From Ilumatobacteraceae bacterium (lineage in GTDB: Bacteria; Actinomycetota; Acidimicrobiia; Acidimicrobiales; Ilumatobacteraceae), in NCBI GenBank assembly GCA_013213745.1, contig JABSQH010000032.1, positions 1 through 50,843 of the forward strand: 50,843 nucleotides of DNA. The letters run 5' to 3'. Made by a program: the position numbers and the translations under genes. The first letter of the stretch is position 1. Each line of letters begins with the position of its first letter. Below the pieces are notes generated by a model. That model had not been told where the DNA came from and searched no databases. It was given only the letters and a program-made list of their open reading frames with translations. Shown piece by piece: positions 1 to 7,778 of the stretch.

Positions 1-627
1 GTGCTGGCCATCGATGCCGCGTGCAACGAGCAGCCGCTCGGTCCCGACGGCGACGACTTGACGACGTTCCTCGTCCGCAGCGCGACGGACCAACGGGTCG
101 TGGTCGAGCAAAGACGCTCAGGAGACGACGTACTCCTCGACGTCCACTACCCCGACGACGGCCAGACGTTCTCGGCCAGCACGGTGACGGTCACCGACGG
201 CACCGTGGCAGGTCGCATCGAACGCAATGGGGCGTCGATCGACATCGTCGTCGCGGCGCCCACGGGCGGTGTCGGCCAGTGTCTCGACTTCATCGAGCTG
301 ATACCCACGAGCGACATCGATGGCCGCGGCTACACGGCCGGAATCCTCGACGTGTGTGCGGTGGACACACCCTCGGGACGCGCGATCAGCGGGCTGGCCA
401 CCGACAACACGAATTTCACCGTCGTCCCTGCCGACGACGTCGCCCGCTTGGCGATCGATGCGCCGAGCCTCGGCGGCACGCTCATCGACGACGATGCGCT
501 CGCCGACTCCGACGAGTCGATCGTGTTCTACGAGGGAGTCGTCGAAGGTGCGGGCGAGCCGCAGGCGGCCTACGTCGAGATCGAGCTGGCCGCTCCGCGG
601 GTCTGCGCACCGTCTGAGGCGCCCTGA
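1..627 (+). CDS. Hypothetical protein, 5'-truncated by the window edge
   Basis: An open frame runs from the first base to a TGA at 625-627 (208 residues visible). The GTG at base 1 sits on the window edge, so the true start is probably upstream. The protein is acidic, rich in Asp, Val, Thr and Ala, with beta-strand-like alternation and a few Cys (around residues 8, 94, 119 and 202), but I recognise no family motif. The composition would suit an exported or cell-surface beta-rich domain, but no signal peptide can be judged because the N-terminus is missing. It converges with the SRPBCC gene, the two stop codons being one base apart. Function unknown. Confidence 0.55.
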   Translation: MLAIDAACNEQPLGPDGDDLTTFLVRSATDQRVVVEQRRSGDDVLLDVHYPDDGQTFSASTVTVTDGTVAGRIERNGASIDIVVAAPTGGVGQCLDFIELIPTSDIDGRGYTAGILDVCAVDTPSGRAISGLATDNTNFTVVPADDVARLAIDAPSLGGTLIDDDALADSDESIVFYEGVVEGAGEPQAAYVEIELAAPRVCAPSEAP

Positions 628-628
628 G

Positions 629-1075
629 TCAGGCTGCTTCAGCGGCCAGCTCCCGGCCCTTGCCTTCGGAGACCTTCCCCGTCTGGGCATACACCGTGAG
701 GTCGGTGGTCACCGCCGACAGGCGCATGGTCACCGCCGTTCCGGCAATAGAACCTGCGCCGTGCGGCCGGAGCGTCCACCGGTTGGTCAGGTCGTGGACG
801 AAACCGGGCACCTTCTCGGCATCGACGGAGTAGGCGATGACGTGCTGCGCGGGCTCGTAGGCAACGACCCGTTCGTCAGAGAACCCGAAACCGGGAGCCT
901 CACAGACGCGACCGCCGGCGTTGCCGTCGGCCTGGCGCGGCGCTTTCGGGTTGGGATCCGAACTCTCGAGACCGGTCGCCCAGTCGTACACGTGCTCGAA
1001 GTCGTCGGCGAGGATGCTCCATACCCGTTCGACGGGCGCATCGATCGTGAGCTGCTTGTTGATCTCCAGTGTCAT
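629..1075 (-). CDS. SRPBCC (START-like) family protein
   Basis: The 148-residue product starts MTLEINKQLTIDAPVERVW, the typical opening of SRPBCC/polyketide cyclase-dehydrase proteins: a first beta strand followed by a P-x-x-x-V-W helix. A central Gly/Phe-rich stretch and a late strand with VTMRLSAV fit the helix-grip fold, which usually binds a hydrophobic ligand in a cavity. I start at ATG 1075 because a good ribosome-binding site (AAAGGAA) lies just upstream; the longer open frame to 1174 runs into the decayed regulator. No active-site chemistry can be inferred, and the ligand is unknown. It converges with the partial gene at 1-627. Confidence 0.72.
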   Translation of the reverse strand: MTLEINKQLTIDAPVERVWSILADDFEHVYDWATGLESSDPNPKAPRQADGNAGGRVCEAPGFGFSDERVVAYEPAQHVIAYSVDAEKVPGFVHDLTNRWTLRPHGAGSIAGTAVTMRLSAVTTDLTVYAQTGKVSEGKGRELAAEAA

Positions 1076-1167
1076 TGGTCGTTCCTTTCGTCGTCTTCCG
1101 GCCTGTCCGCAAGTGGCGACCACGATGCGCTCACCGACCCGCCACCACATCGCCCCGGTGCGGTGAT

Positions 1168-1575
1168 CACCCACCGGTCCGCAGGCGCAGTCAACTCATC
1201 GAGCACGGTCGTGGTGATCAGGAACTCGCGATGCTCGAGACGCTGGGCGTCGAGCACCTCACCGGCGAGGTCGCGAGCCACGCCGTCGCTGGCCCCGTTG
1301 GCCGCGTCGACGACTTCGCTCGCCGAACGGCCTGCGCGGGCGGCCAGGCAAGCGAGTTGCAGCCCCGCCGGCCAGTCATCGACGCGCTGCACGATCTCGT
1401 TCGCGTCGTCGACCGACAATCGACCGGCCGCAACGTCGTCGGCGAGGAAGCGACACCCCTCTTCGACGGTGAACGCCAGGTCGGCCGCCGCGATCTCCAG
1501 CGCATCGCCGCGCCCCAACAAACGGGCGATCGGCAGGTGGCCCGCAGCACGACTGCTCCCCCGGTCGTCACCCCA
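1168..1575 (-). pseudogene. Remnant of a MalT-type LuxR-family (STAND ATPase) transcription regulator
   Basis: The minus-strand frame reads HLPIARLLGRGDALEIAAADL, then FTVEEG and DDWPAGLQLA, then DLAGEVLDAQ and EFLITTTVLDEL. This is the order seen in the middle of MalT/AcoK-like LuxR regulators (LPLARLRARG...EIRAADLRFT...EGWPAGLQLA...DYLVEEVL...FLLRTSIL). Only about 120 residues of a protein normally near 900 survive. The P-loop region, the tetratricopeptide-like domain and the C-terminal helix-turn-helix are missing. Around 1560 the upstream match (VVLRA) lies in a different frame from the LPIAR segment, suggesting a frameshift. The open frame continuing to 1072 and 1620 is incidental. I infer a dead fragment left after deletion of a regulator gene. 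Confidence 0.65.
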
Positions 1576-1644
1576 GCGAGGTACGGCGGGTACTTCGCTT
1601 CCCCGACGCCGTCGGGTCACCCGTCGCAGTGAATCACCCGACGA

Positions 1645-2010
1645 TCAGTGGCGCCGGCCACGCAAGCGGTCGAGCTGTCGTCGCTCCTTCTTGGTCGGCC
1701 GGCCGCTTCCCGGATCGCGGGCGAACACCGGCACGTCGACTTCGCGCGGCGGTGGAGGCGGACTGTTGTCGACGTAGCAGTCGACGGCGATCGACGCCCC
1801 GACACGTTTGACGATCACCCCGACGACCTCGACGATGCGCTGACGGCCGCCGACGTAGGCCTCGACAGTGTCGCCCTCACGCACCGGAGTCGCCGGCTTG
1901 GCGGAGCGCCCGTTGACGGTGACGTGTCCGCCGCGGCACGCCCGACCGGCGTCGGTACGAGTCTTGGTCAACCGCACGGACCACAACCACTGATCGACAC
2001 GCGCCTCCAC
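1645..2010 (-). CDS. hslR: S4-domain RNA-binding protein, heat-shock protein 15 (HslR) family
   Basis: The 121-residue protein begins MEARVDQWLWSVRLTKTRTD and continues with the S4 signature, a basic helix followed by GHVTVNGRSAKPATPVREGDTV. HslR-type S4 proteins bind RNA, and in Escherichia coli Hsp15 rescues stalled 50S subunits carrying nascent chains. The C-terminal third is Pro-rich then strongly basic (GRPTKKERRQLDRLRGRRH), as in family members. Start is ATG 2010, giving the usual N-terminus directly before the S4 fold. It is a stand-alone gene on the minus strand, 46 bases downstream of the MscS channel gene. Confidence 0.82.
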   Translation of the reverse strand: MEARVDQWLWSVRLTKTRTDAGRACRGGHVTVNGRSAKPATPVREGDTVEAYVGGRQRIVEVVGVIVKRVGASIAVDCYVDNSPPPPPREVDVPVFARDPGSGRPTKKERRQLDRLRGRRH

Positions 2011-2056
2011 GTCAGGCGACGCTAGTGGGCGTGGTCGTGGCGGCTGCCACGCGCGT

Positions 2057-2902
2057 TCACTCGTCGGATTCGTCGAGCAGGCGCTGCCGCGCCCTGCTCA
2101 GCTGATCGTCGGTCAACGGCCGATTGCTGCGGACGCGCACCGTGTCGGCCTCGCTCCCGACGCCTGGCTCGGCGTCGGGTTGCACGTCGGGGAGGAACAC
2201 CACGCCGGTGAGCCCGGGTTCGTTCGACGCCGCGGCCAACCGACGACCGGCATGTTCGGGGGTCGTGTGGGCCCAGAGATCGCCGGGTACCTCGATCTCG
2301 CTCACCGACGGGAGTTGCGAGTGGTTCGTGACCGCCTGAACCGTGTGGTGCCCGGCGTGCCACGAGGCGCCATCAGCTGTGCGAATTCGGACCGCGGCGA
2401 TGCCGACGAGGTCGACCACCCCGTGGACGTCGGTGCCGTCGATACGAACGTCGACCTCGTCGCCGACCGCGTAGCGATCCTCGAGCAGGGCGCGGGTCCC
2501 GCCGATCAGGTCCTTGATGAGATCCTGACCGCTCAACGCCAGCGCGAATCCGAGAAAGCCGGCGCTGGACACCGCGTAGACGGGGTTGATGCCGATCAGG
2601 TCGAGCGCGATCAGCACGGCGACGGCCACGATGAACACCGTGATCAGGTGGCCGAAAATGCGAGCGACCGCGTCGGCGCGCTGCAGCCGCCGGGCGGCGC
2701 CGTGGCCGTCGTCGCCGAGCCGATCGAGGCGAATGCGCCAGCTCGAACGCCCCCGTCGGGCGCGCCGCACAGCCCGGCGGGTCGCCCACCGAATCGCTCG
2801 GCGGGCCGCCCACGCGACGACCATGGCCGCGAGGATCACCGCCACCGCTTCGACACCCATCGCCAGATTCGAGAACATGACGACATCATGACGTTTCGTC
2901 AC
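2057..2902 (-). CDS. MscS-family mechanosensitive ion channel
   Basis: This 281-residue membrane protein has hydrophobic segments around residues 9-35 and 80-105, followed by the pore-lining helix (SSAGFLGFALALSGQDLIKDLIGGTRALLEDRYAVGDEVDV). It then enters the MscS beta domain, where G-x-V-x-x-x-G-x-x-x-V-R-I-R-T is recognisable. Such channels open under membrane tension and release solutes on hypo-osmotic shock. It is short, with one or two helices before the pore helix and a compact cytoplasmic domain. The long Arg-rich loop (about residues 36-65) follows the positive-inside rule. Start is GTG 2902; ATG 2878 is a credible alternative that keeps the first helix. Confidence 0.82.
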   Translation of the reverse strand: MTKRHDVVMFSNLAMGVEAVAVILAAMVVAWAARRAIRWATRRAVRRARRGRSSWRIRLDRLGDDGHGAARRLQRADAVARIFGHLITVFIVAVAVLIALDLIGINPVYAVSSAGFLGFALALSGQDLIKDLIGGTRALLEDRYAVGDEVDVRIDGTDVHGVVDLVGIAAVRIRTADGASWHAGHHTVQAVTNHSQLPSVSEIEVPGDLWAHTTPEHAGRRLAAASNEPGLTGVVFLPDVQPDAEPGVGSEADTVRVRSNRPLTDDQLSRARQRLLDESDE

Positions 2903-2957
2903 CCAATTGACACATCAGCGACGGGATTCGTGGCGAGAACCGCCACAAACAGCTGCG

Positions 2958-2986
2958 TTGATCTTCTACCTACCAGTAGGTAGCCT
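2958..2986 (+). promoter_or_regulatory. Promoter of the acyl-ACP desaturase with an embedded palindromic operator
   Basis: TTGATC (2958-2963) and TAGCCT (2981-2986) are separated by exactly 17 bases, and the GTG start follows the -10 by 8 bases, so the transcript would be nearly leaderless. A perfect inverted repeat CTACCTAC-CA-GTAGGTAG (2966-2983) fills the spacer and touches the -10. Its inner 14-mer is CTACC-AGTA-GGTAG (2970-2983). A regulator bound here, most plausibly TetR-type, would block RNA polymerase. The same CTACC-N4-GGTAG core overlaps the ccr promoter at 48504-48517. Confidence 0.7.
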
Positions 2987-2994
2987 GACCTGCC

Positions 2995-3924
2995 GTGAGC
3001 GACCGCCCTGTCGATGTCGATCTGCTGCACGAGCTGGAGCCGGTCGCCGAGCGGCTCCTCGAGCGCCATCTGCGAACCTCCAAGGAGTGGTTCCCGCACG
3101 AATACGTGCCCTACAGCCGGGGCCGCGACCACGTCGACGGGCACGACTGGACGCCCGACGACGCGGACCTCGGCGGACACCAGATCGGTCCAGAAGTACG
3201 CAGCGCCCTGCTCGTCAACCTGCTCACCGAGGACAACCTGCCGTACTACTTCCGCTCAGTTGAGCGACTCTTCGGCAGCGATGGGGCCTGGGGCACGTGG
3301 GTCCGCCGATGGACCGCAGAAGAAGGCCGGCATTCGATGGCCATCTACGGCTATCTGATGGCGACGCGAGCGATCGACCCCGTGGAGCTGGAGCGTTCGC
3401 GGATGGCGCAGGTATCAGGTGGGCAGACTCCAGACCCGCCCCTGCACGAGGGGTTCGTATATCTCGCACTCCAGGAGCTTGCGACACGCATCGCCCATCG
3501 CAACACCGGCGCCCAACTCGGCGACCCCGTCGGCCACGACGTGATGAAGCGCGTCGGCGGCGACGAGAACCTGCACCAGCTGTTCTACCGCGACCTCGCT
3601 GCCGCAGCGATCGAGGCCGATCCAAACGCAATGATGATCGCGATGGACACCCAGGTGCGGCACTTCAAGATGCCCGGCACCGGTATCCCGAACTTCGATC
3701 ACCATGCGGCGCTCATCGCCAAGGCCGGGATCTACGACCTCCAAGTGCATCACGAGCAGATCGTCGTGCCGGTCGTCATCCGCCAGTGGGATGCGGCCAA
3801 CATCACCGGATTGAGCGGCGAGGGAGCCAGAGCCCAAGAGCGGTTGATGAAGCGGCTGGCCACCAGCGAACGCGTTGCCAAGCGGTTCGCCGAGAAGCGC
3901 GCCGCTGCGTTGCAGCCGGCCTGA
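2995..3924 (+). CDS. Acyl-ACP desaturase (type 2 fatty acid desaturase, di-iron, DesA-like)
   Basis: The 309-residue soluble protein carries the carboxylate-bridged di-iron motifs of the stearoyl-ACP desaturase family: EEGRHS (E-E-x-x-H) near residue 110 and DENLHQ (D-E-x-x-H) near residue 192. Additional acidic ligands lie in helices before each motif (TEDNLPYY near 79-86; LQELATRIAHRN near 157-168). It should insert a double bond into acyl chains on acyl carrier protein using O2 and reduced ferredoxin, as mycobacterial DesA proteins do. GTG 2995 gives the normal N-terminus and sits directly behind a well-formed promoter and operator. The gene is monocistronic, and its operator ties it to the ccr/thiolase pair. 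Confidence 0.85.
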   Translation: MSDRPVDVDLLHELEPVAERLLERHLRTSKEWFPHEYVPYSRGRDHVDGHDWTPDDADLGGHQIGPEVRSALLVNLLTEDNLPYYFRSVERLFGSDGAWGTWVRRWTAEEGRHSMAIYGYLMATRAIDPVELERSRMAQVSGGQTPDPPLHEGFVYLALQELATRIAHRNTGAQLGDPVGHDVMKRVGGDENLHQLFYRDLAAAAIEADPNAMMIAMDTQVRHFKMPGTGIPNFDHHAALIAKAGIYDLQVHHEQIVVPVVIRQWDAANITGLSGEGARAQERLMKRLATSERVAKRFAEKRAAALQPA

Positions 3925-3950
3925 CCTGATCGCCGCAGTGCGGCGATCCG

Positions 3951-5483
3951 CTACGACACCAGCGTCGATGCAGCGACGAGGGCCGCACTGACCAGTGCCG
4001 CACCCACCAGCGCAACCGCCTCGACCGTCAACGTCCGCCGGGCCGTCGCCAGCACCTGCTCGCCGTCGGGATCCGCCTCGAGGCGCGGCAACATGACGAA
4101 GTGGTTGTAGGCACCGATCCCCGCCGCCGTCACGACGAGGGCCGACTTGATCGCCAGCAGTCGACCCCACTCACTGTCGAGGTATCCGGCCACATCGGAA
4201 TCGATCATCAGCGCCATTGCCACGCCCGCCACTGCAGCCGCGGCGAGCGCCACCATGGCGATCACCGAGAATCGCAGAATCATCTCGACCGCAGCACTCG
4301 GCACGCCGGCCTGATGTCGTCGACGCAGCAGGAAGACCAGAGCGACAACTCCACCGGCCCACGCCGCTGCGGTGAGCACGTGGAGCACACTCGCCGCACC
4401 GTGCAGCACACGAGGACCCGCGCTCACGGTGTGCCCATCGAACGCGAACGAGATTGCGATCGCAGCCGCTGCGACGAGGCCGACGGCATTGACGAGCGAC
4501 GGCCGCCAGCGCGTGGAGGTCGGGGCCGCGTCGGTGTGGGACTCTGACACGTCGTCGGCCACCGCCGCGGAGAGCGCGACTGGCGTTTCGTTCTGCGCTC
4601 GCCGGACGACCAGTGGGCCGAGACCGAGCGCAAGCGCCGCACCACCAACGAGGCGCGCCAGCGCGGCTCGGCCGCCGGACTCACTGACCGCATCGGCCAC
4701 CGATCCGAAGATGGAACCGAGGCCGAGCAGCTCGATTGCGGCCCCCACGGCGACAGCCGCGCCGAGCGCGCGAACCGCCACGGCGATCGCCGCGAGATCA
4801 GCACGGCGCCCGGCGAAGGCAGCAGCGGCGAACACGAGCATTCCCAACGCAATCACCGCTGCGGGAAACGAGATCCAGCGACCGACATCGGTGGCCCGCG
4901 AGCCGTCGGACACTCCGGTGTCGAGTGTCGGTGCGGCCGGTGTTGCTGCCGACGACGGCGGGGCCGCAGCGTCGCCGTCGTCGCTGGCGACAGCGACAGC
5001 CGAGGAACTCGGCGCGGCGACCGTCGGCTCCGGGGCGAGCGCGACCGTGGTCTCCGGGACGTTCGTGTCGGGCGTCGGCACCGTCGTTGCCGGCGCTGTG
5101 GTCGCCGGTGCGGTGGTCGATGGTGGCGAGGTCACGCCGAAGCTGAACGATCCGTCGATCACGTGGGTATCCGACGAGCGCGCCTGCCAGGCGGCGGTGT
5201 AGCTGCCTACAGGCAAGGCGGGATCGAAGCGGGCGACCAACGTGTTGGCGTCGACCGCGTCGACCAGCGCAGCAACCTGTGTCGTGCCGTCTGCGCCGGC
5301 GACCGCAACGCCTCGTTCGATCGGTTCGACAGCTCCCGTGAAGGCCAGCACGATCTCGGCCAGCGGGCCGTCGACCGACGAGCCGTCGGCTGGAGTCGAC
5401 GAGCTGAGGTCGGTATGCGCTTGCACGGGAATGGGAACGATCCAGACCAGCACGGCAGCGAGTACTGCCAGCACACGTCGCAT
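3951..5483 (-). CDS. CopC-CopD fusion, copper resistance/transport membrane protein
   Basis: The 510-residue protein starts with a signal peptide (MRRVLAVLAAVLVWIVPIPVQA) and a mature N-terminus AHTDLSSSTPADGS, the hallmark of the CopC beta-sandwich with its copper-binding N-terminal His. The CopC domain (about 24-120) ends with the usual DTHVIDGSFSFGV strand. A Thr/Pro/Ala-rich linker (about 121-210) follows, then a CopD-like domain with roughly eight membrane helices, including the conserved LHVLTAAAWAGG segment. CopC binds periplasmic copper and CopD is thought to move it inward. Start is ATG 5483; the open frame continues upstream only as an antisense shadow of thpR. It diverges from thpR over a very short gap, so the promoters must overlap. 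Confidence 0.82.
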   Translation of the reverse strand: MRRVLAVLAAVLVWIVPIPVQAHTDLSSSTPADGSSVDGPLAEIVLAFTGAVEPIERGVAVAGADGTTQVAALVDAVDANTLVARFDPALPVGSYTAAWQARSSDTHVIDGSFSFGVTSPPSTTAPATTAPATTVPTPDTNVPETTVALAPEPTVAAPSSSAVAVASDDGDAAAPPSSAATPAAPTLDTGVSDGSRATDVGRWISFPAAVIALGMLVFAAAAFAGRRADLAAIAVAVRALGAAVAVGAAIELLGLGSIFGSVADAVSESGGRAALARLVGGAALALGLGPLVVRRAQNETPVALSAAVADDVSESHTDAAPTSTRWRPSLVNAVGLVAAAAIAISFAFDGHTVSAGPRVLHGAASVLHVLTAAAWAGGVVALVFLLRRRHQAGVPSAAVEMILRFSVIAMVALAAAAVAGVAMALMIDSDVAGYLDSEWGRLLAIKSALVVTAAGIGAYNHFVMLPRLEADPDGEQVLATARRTLTVEAVALVGAALVSAALVAASTLVS

Positions 5484-5531
5484 AACAACAGTATGCCGGA
5501 GCGCGTCGAACTGGGGACTACAACTACCTCG

Positions 5532-6023
5532 GTGACCCGTTTGTTCGTTGCGATCTGGCCACCGGATCCGGTGCTCGACTCGCTGGCCGACCTTCCCCAG
5601 CCGCGAGACCCCGGTGTGCGCTGGGTCGAACGTGAGCAGCGCCACATCACGTTGCGGTTCTTTCGTGATGCCGACCCAACTGCGGTGATCGACGCCCTCG
5701 ACCACGTCGAACTGCCCGCAGCGACCGCACAGCTCGGCCCGGCAATCGACGTACTGGGCGAGCGCTCGCTCGTCATCCCCGTCGCCGGCGTCGACGATCT
5801 CGCTGCCGTCGTCGAGCGGGCGACCCGTCGCGACGCACCGTCGCGACGACGGTTCGTCAGACACCTCACGATCGCTCGGCTCGCCCGTCGAGCACGGCCG
5901 CAGCGCAGCGTCGGGACGCGGTTCGCAGCAACCTTCACCGTCGACCGAGTCGCCTTGGTTCACAGCGACCTCCAACCGAGCGGCGCGATATACGAGACCA
6001 TCGCGACGTGGCCGACCGCGTAG
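5532..6023 (+). CDS. thpR: RNA 2',3'-cyclic phosphodiesterase (ThpR/LigT family)
   Basis: The protein begins TRLFVAIWPPDPV, the family opening, and carries both catalytic H-x-T-x motifs of the 2H phosphoesterases: HITLRF in the first half and HLTIAR in the second. It should hydrolyse 2',3'-cyclic phosphate ends of RNA, as ThpR/LigT does. I chose GTG 5532 because family members start two or three residues before RLFVAI and because the upstream ATG 5493 would leave only nine bases to the divergent copper gene; ATG 5493 (177 residues) remains possible. Length, 163 residues, is slightly below the usual 175-190. The last 40 residues contain the expected final strand ending IYETIATW. Confidence 0.8.
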   Translation: MTRLFVAIWPPDPVLDSLADLPQPRDPGVRWVEREQRHITLRFFRDADPTAVIDALDHVELPAATAQLGPAIDVLGERSLVIPVAGVDDLAAVVERATRRDAPSRRRFVRHLTIARLARRARPQRSVGTRFAATFTVDRVALVHSDLQPSGAIYETIATWPTA

Positions 6024-6151
6024 CTGCCATCTGCGTCAGCCGACACCGAGCGCGCAGGCAACACCCGACACGGCAACACAACACAACAACGTTGTGCGAG
6101 ACGGTTGCGGTGGGTCCGAGGCTCGATGTGCTTTGAGGCTCATGATCGCTG

Positions 6152-6969
6152 CCCGGTCCCCTCGCTGTGGGGCTACTCGGGTTGCTCCTCGTCGGCGCAG
6201 GCGTCTACTTCACGGTTCGTCTACGGGGTGCGCAGTTCCGTCACGCCGGCGCCCTGATCGAAGCGCTCCGGCATAGCTTTCGCCCAGGCCACCCCGACGG
6301 CGTGTCGTCGTTCCGAGTATTCGCAGTGGGGTTGGGCGGACGGGTCGGGGCCGGAGACATCGTTGGCGTTGCCATCGCCAACACGTTGGGTGGACCTGGC
6401 GCAGTGTTGTGGATGTGGGCGGTTGCGCTGTTCGGGATGTGTACCGCCGTCGTCGAGAACACACTCGGGCACGCCAACAGGTTGTCGACCACGGTCGAAG
6501 CCGCGTTCGGCGTACCGACCATTGTCTCGGGGATCTCGGTGACCGTCGTTGCCGTGTTGGCGATCTTCGGGAGGGCTCCGCCGGATCACGTCGTTCGCCG
6601 AGATCGTCGCATCTCTGAGGGCGACGATCTATCTGCTGGCGGGTGTGTGCGTGGTGGCGATCAACCTCGACCGAGTGCCCGACGTGTTGGGCGACATCGT
6701 GCTGGGCGCGTTCGGCCGGCGCGAGGCAACGGGAGGCGCCGCGAGATACGCGGTGTCGCAGGCGATGATCCAAGGATTCCGTCGGGCTCACCGTGATCAA
6801 CCTGGTCGCCATCTTGCTACTCGCGCCCAAAGCGAGCCGCGTCGTCAACGACTACTTCAGACAACGCGCCTCAGGACTCGAACCGACTTTCGATCCCGAG
6901 CAGTTCCCCGAGCTCGATCTCGATCCGCGGGACTGGTCGAGCTGTGAGTCCACGATCGAGCAGCGCTGA
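6152..6969 (+). pseudogene. Decayed AGCS-family (sodium:alanine/amino acid symporter) gene
   Basis: Three pieces in three reading frames match one family in the right order. First, from about 6152 to 6570, come GLLLVGAGVYFTVRLRGAQF, SSFRVFAVGLGGRVGAGDIV and GGPGAVLWMWAVALFGM, the N-terminal half of amino acid carrier (AGCS) proteins. Second, in the next frame (about 6590-6790), come SFAEIVASLRATIYLL and VLGDIVLGAFGRREATGG, typical of the late helices. Third, from about 6793 to the TGA at 6967-6969, come VINLVAILLLAPKASRVVND and EPTFDPEQFPELD, the family's C-terminal signature. Family members are about 450-500 residues; under 275 codons remain, so large internal deletions accompany the frameshifts. 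The canonical GTGNIAGV is degraded to RVGAGDIVGV. The 128 bases before it (6024-6151) hold only a small inverted repeat, CACAAC-AAC-GTTGTG (6082-6096). Confidence 0.75.
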
Positions 6970-7106
6970 CGGTTGGGTTCACGACCGGCAACGCGTCGCA
7001 TCGGACCCCCGGGTAGACGCCGAGGCGCACGTCGTCGAGCCACACATCCGTGACACACTGGCGTCGTGCGTACCCGGCGGCAGCGGTATCGGTATCGGCG
7101 GTGCAG

Positions 7107-7268
7107 ATGAGCGACCGCGACCCTGGCCAGGTGCTGCAACTCGCCGCCGAGCGGCTCGACGCGTTGGCCGATGTCGCCGAGTTGATGGGCGACGGCGCCG
7201 GAGCCGACCGCTTTCGGGCCGACGCCAACCGGCGCCGACTCGAAGCGATGGAACTGCTCGACGACTGA
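7107..7268 (+). CDS. Small hypothetical protein
   Basis: A 53-residue open frame, MSDRDPGQVLQLAAERLDAL and onward to EAMELLDD, is highly charged and predicted almost entirely helical, with heptad-like Leu/Ala spacing, so a short coiled coil is plausible. ATG 7107 is preferred over GTG 7050 because the upstream residues are low-complexity and unlike the rest. No ribosome-binding site stands out. It lies among gene remnants, so it could be a surviving short gene or a fragment. No family recognised. Confidence 0.4.
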   Translation: MSDRDPGQVLQLAAERLDALADVAELMGDGAGADRFRADANRRRLEAMELLDD

Positions 7269-7273
7269 GTCGC

Positions 7274-7477
7274 TCAAACGGCGTACCGCAGCCGGTGATG
7301 CTGCCCGAGCACAACGTCGGCTGGCGAACCCGGGGTCGCCAGCGGTCCCGGATTGGCACGACGGAACTCGCGCATCTCCCGGCGCTCGGCCGACCACGCC
7401 TGGTAGCGCTCGACGAGCGAGGGACGGACACGGTCCGAGTCGGTGGTGATCGTCCACGGGCGTGCCGTCCGAGGCAC
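7274..7477 (-). pseudogene. Unidentified C-terminal fragment or small protein
   Basis: The 67-residue minus-strand frame begins at GTG 7477 and ends ADVVLGQHHRLRYAV before a TGA. Third codon positions are strongly G/C-biased (roughly 80%), as in neighbouring real genes, so the frame looks coding. The N-terminal end coincides with the broken start of the methyltransferase remnant on the other strand, suggesting that a rearrangement joined two truncated genes here. No family recognised; it may be the tail of a lost gene or a genuine small protein. Confidence 0.35.
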
Positions 7478-7778
7478 GTTTCGACGTCATCGCCTGTTCG
7501 TCAGCGCTCGCGTTCGTCGCCGACTACGACCGCGTGACCGCCACGCTCGCGCAACATCTGCGACCTGACGGGCTGTTCGTCCAATGGGACTGGGAGCTCC
7601 AGCCCGGTGATGCTCATGACGTGGGCTCCACGCGTGAACGTATCGCCGCGACGCTCGCGGCTGCCGAGCTGCACGACGTTCGCGTCGACACGACCTTCGA
7701 GGTGACGATCGCCGACATGGTGATGGCCCCGCTCGTCGGCAGCGGTGTCATACCGCGACCGCCATCGCACGAGCGTCC
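7462..7778 (+). pseudogene. Truncated class I SAM-dependent methyltransferase
   Basis: The frame reads FDVIACSSALAFVADYDRVT, then ATLAQHLRPDGLFVQWDWE and a tail with MVMAPLVGSGVIPR. This is the second half of a Rossmann-fold methyltransferase: motif II/III (FDVI...S...ADY), the post-III helix and strand (LxxHLRPDGLFVQWDWE) and the final strands. The glycine-rich SAM-binding motif I, which should precede it by about 50 residues, is absent. At the 3' end there is no stop near the expected C-terminus; the frame reads on into the antisense of nuoN as far as 7959. Both ends are therefore lost, and I treat it as a remnant. High third-position G/C shows it was coding until recently. Confidence 0.6.

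Noticed and set aside
6082-6096. Inverted repeat CACAAC-AAC-GTTGTG as an operator
   Set aside because: It stands ahead of a pseudogene with no promoter nearby and sits in a simple CAACA-rich stretch, so chance is a sufficient explanation.
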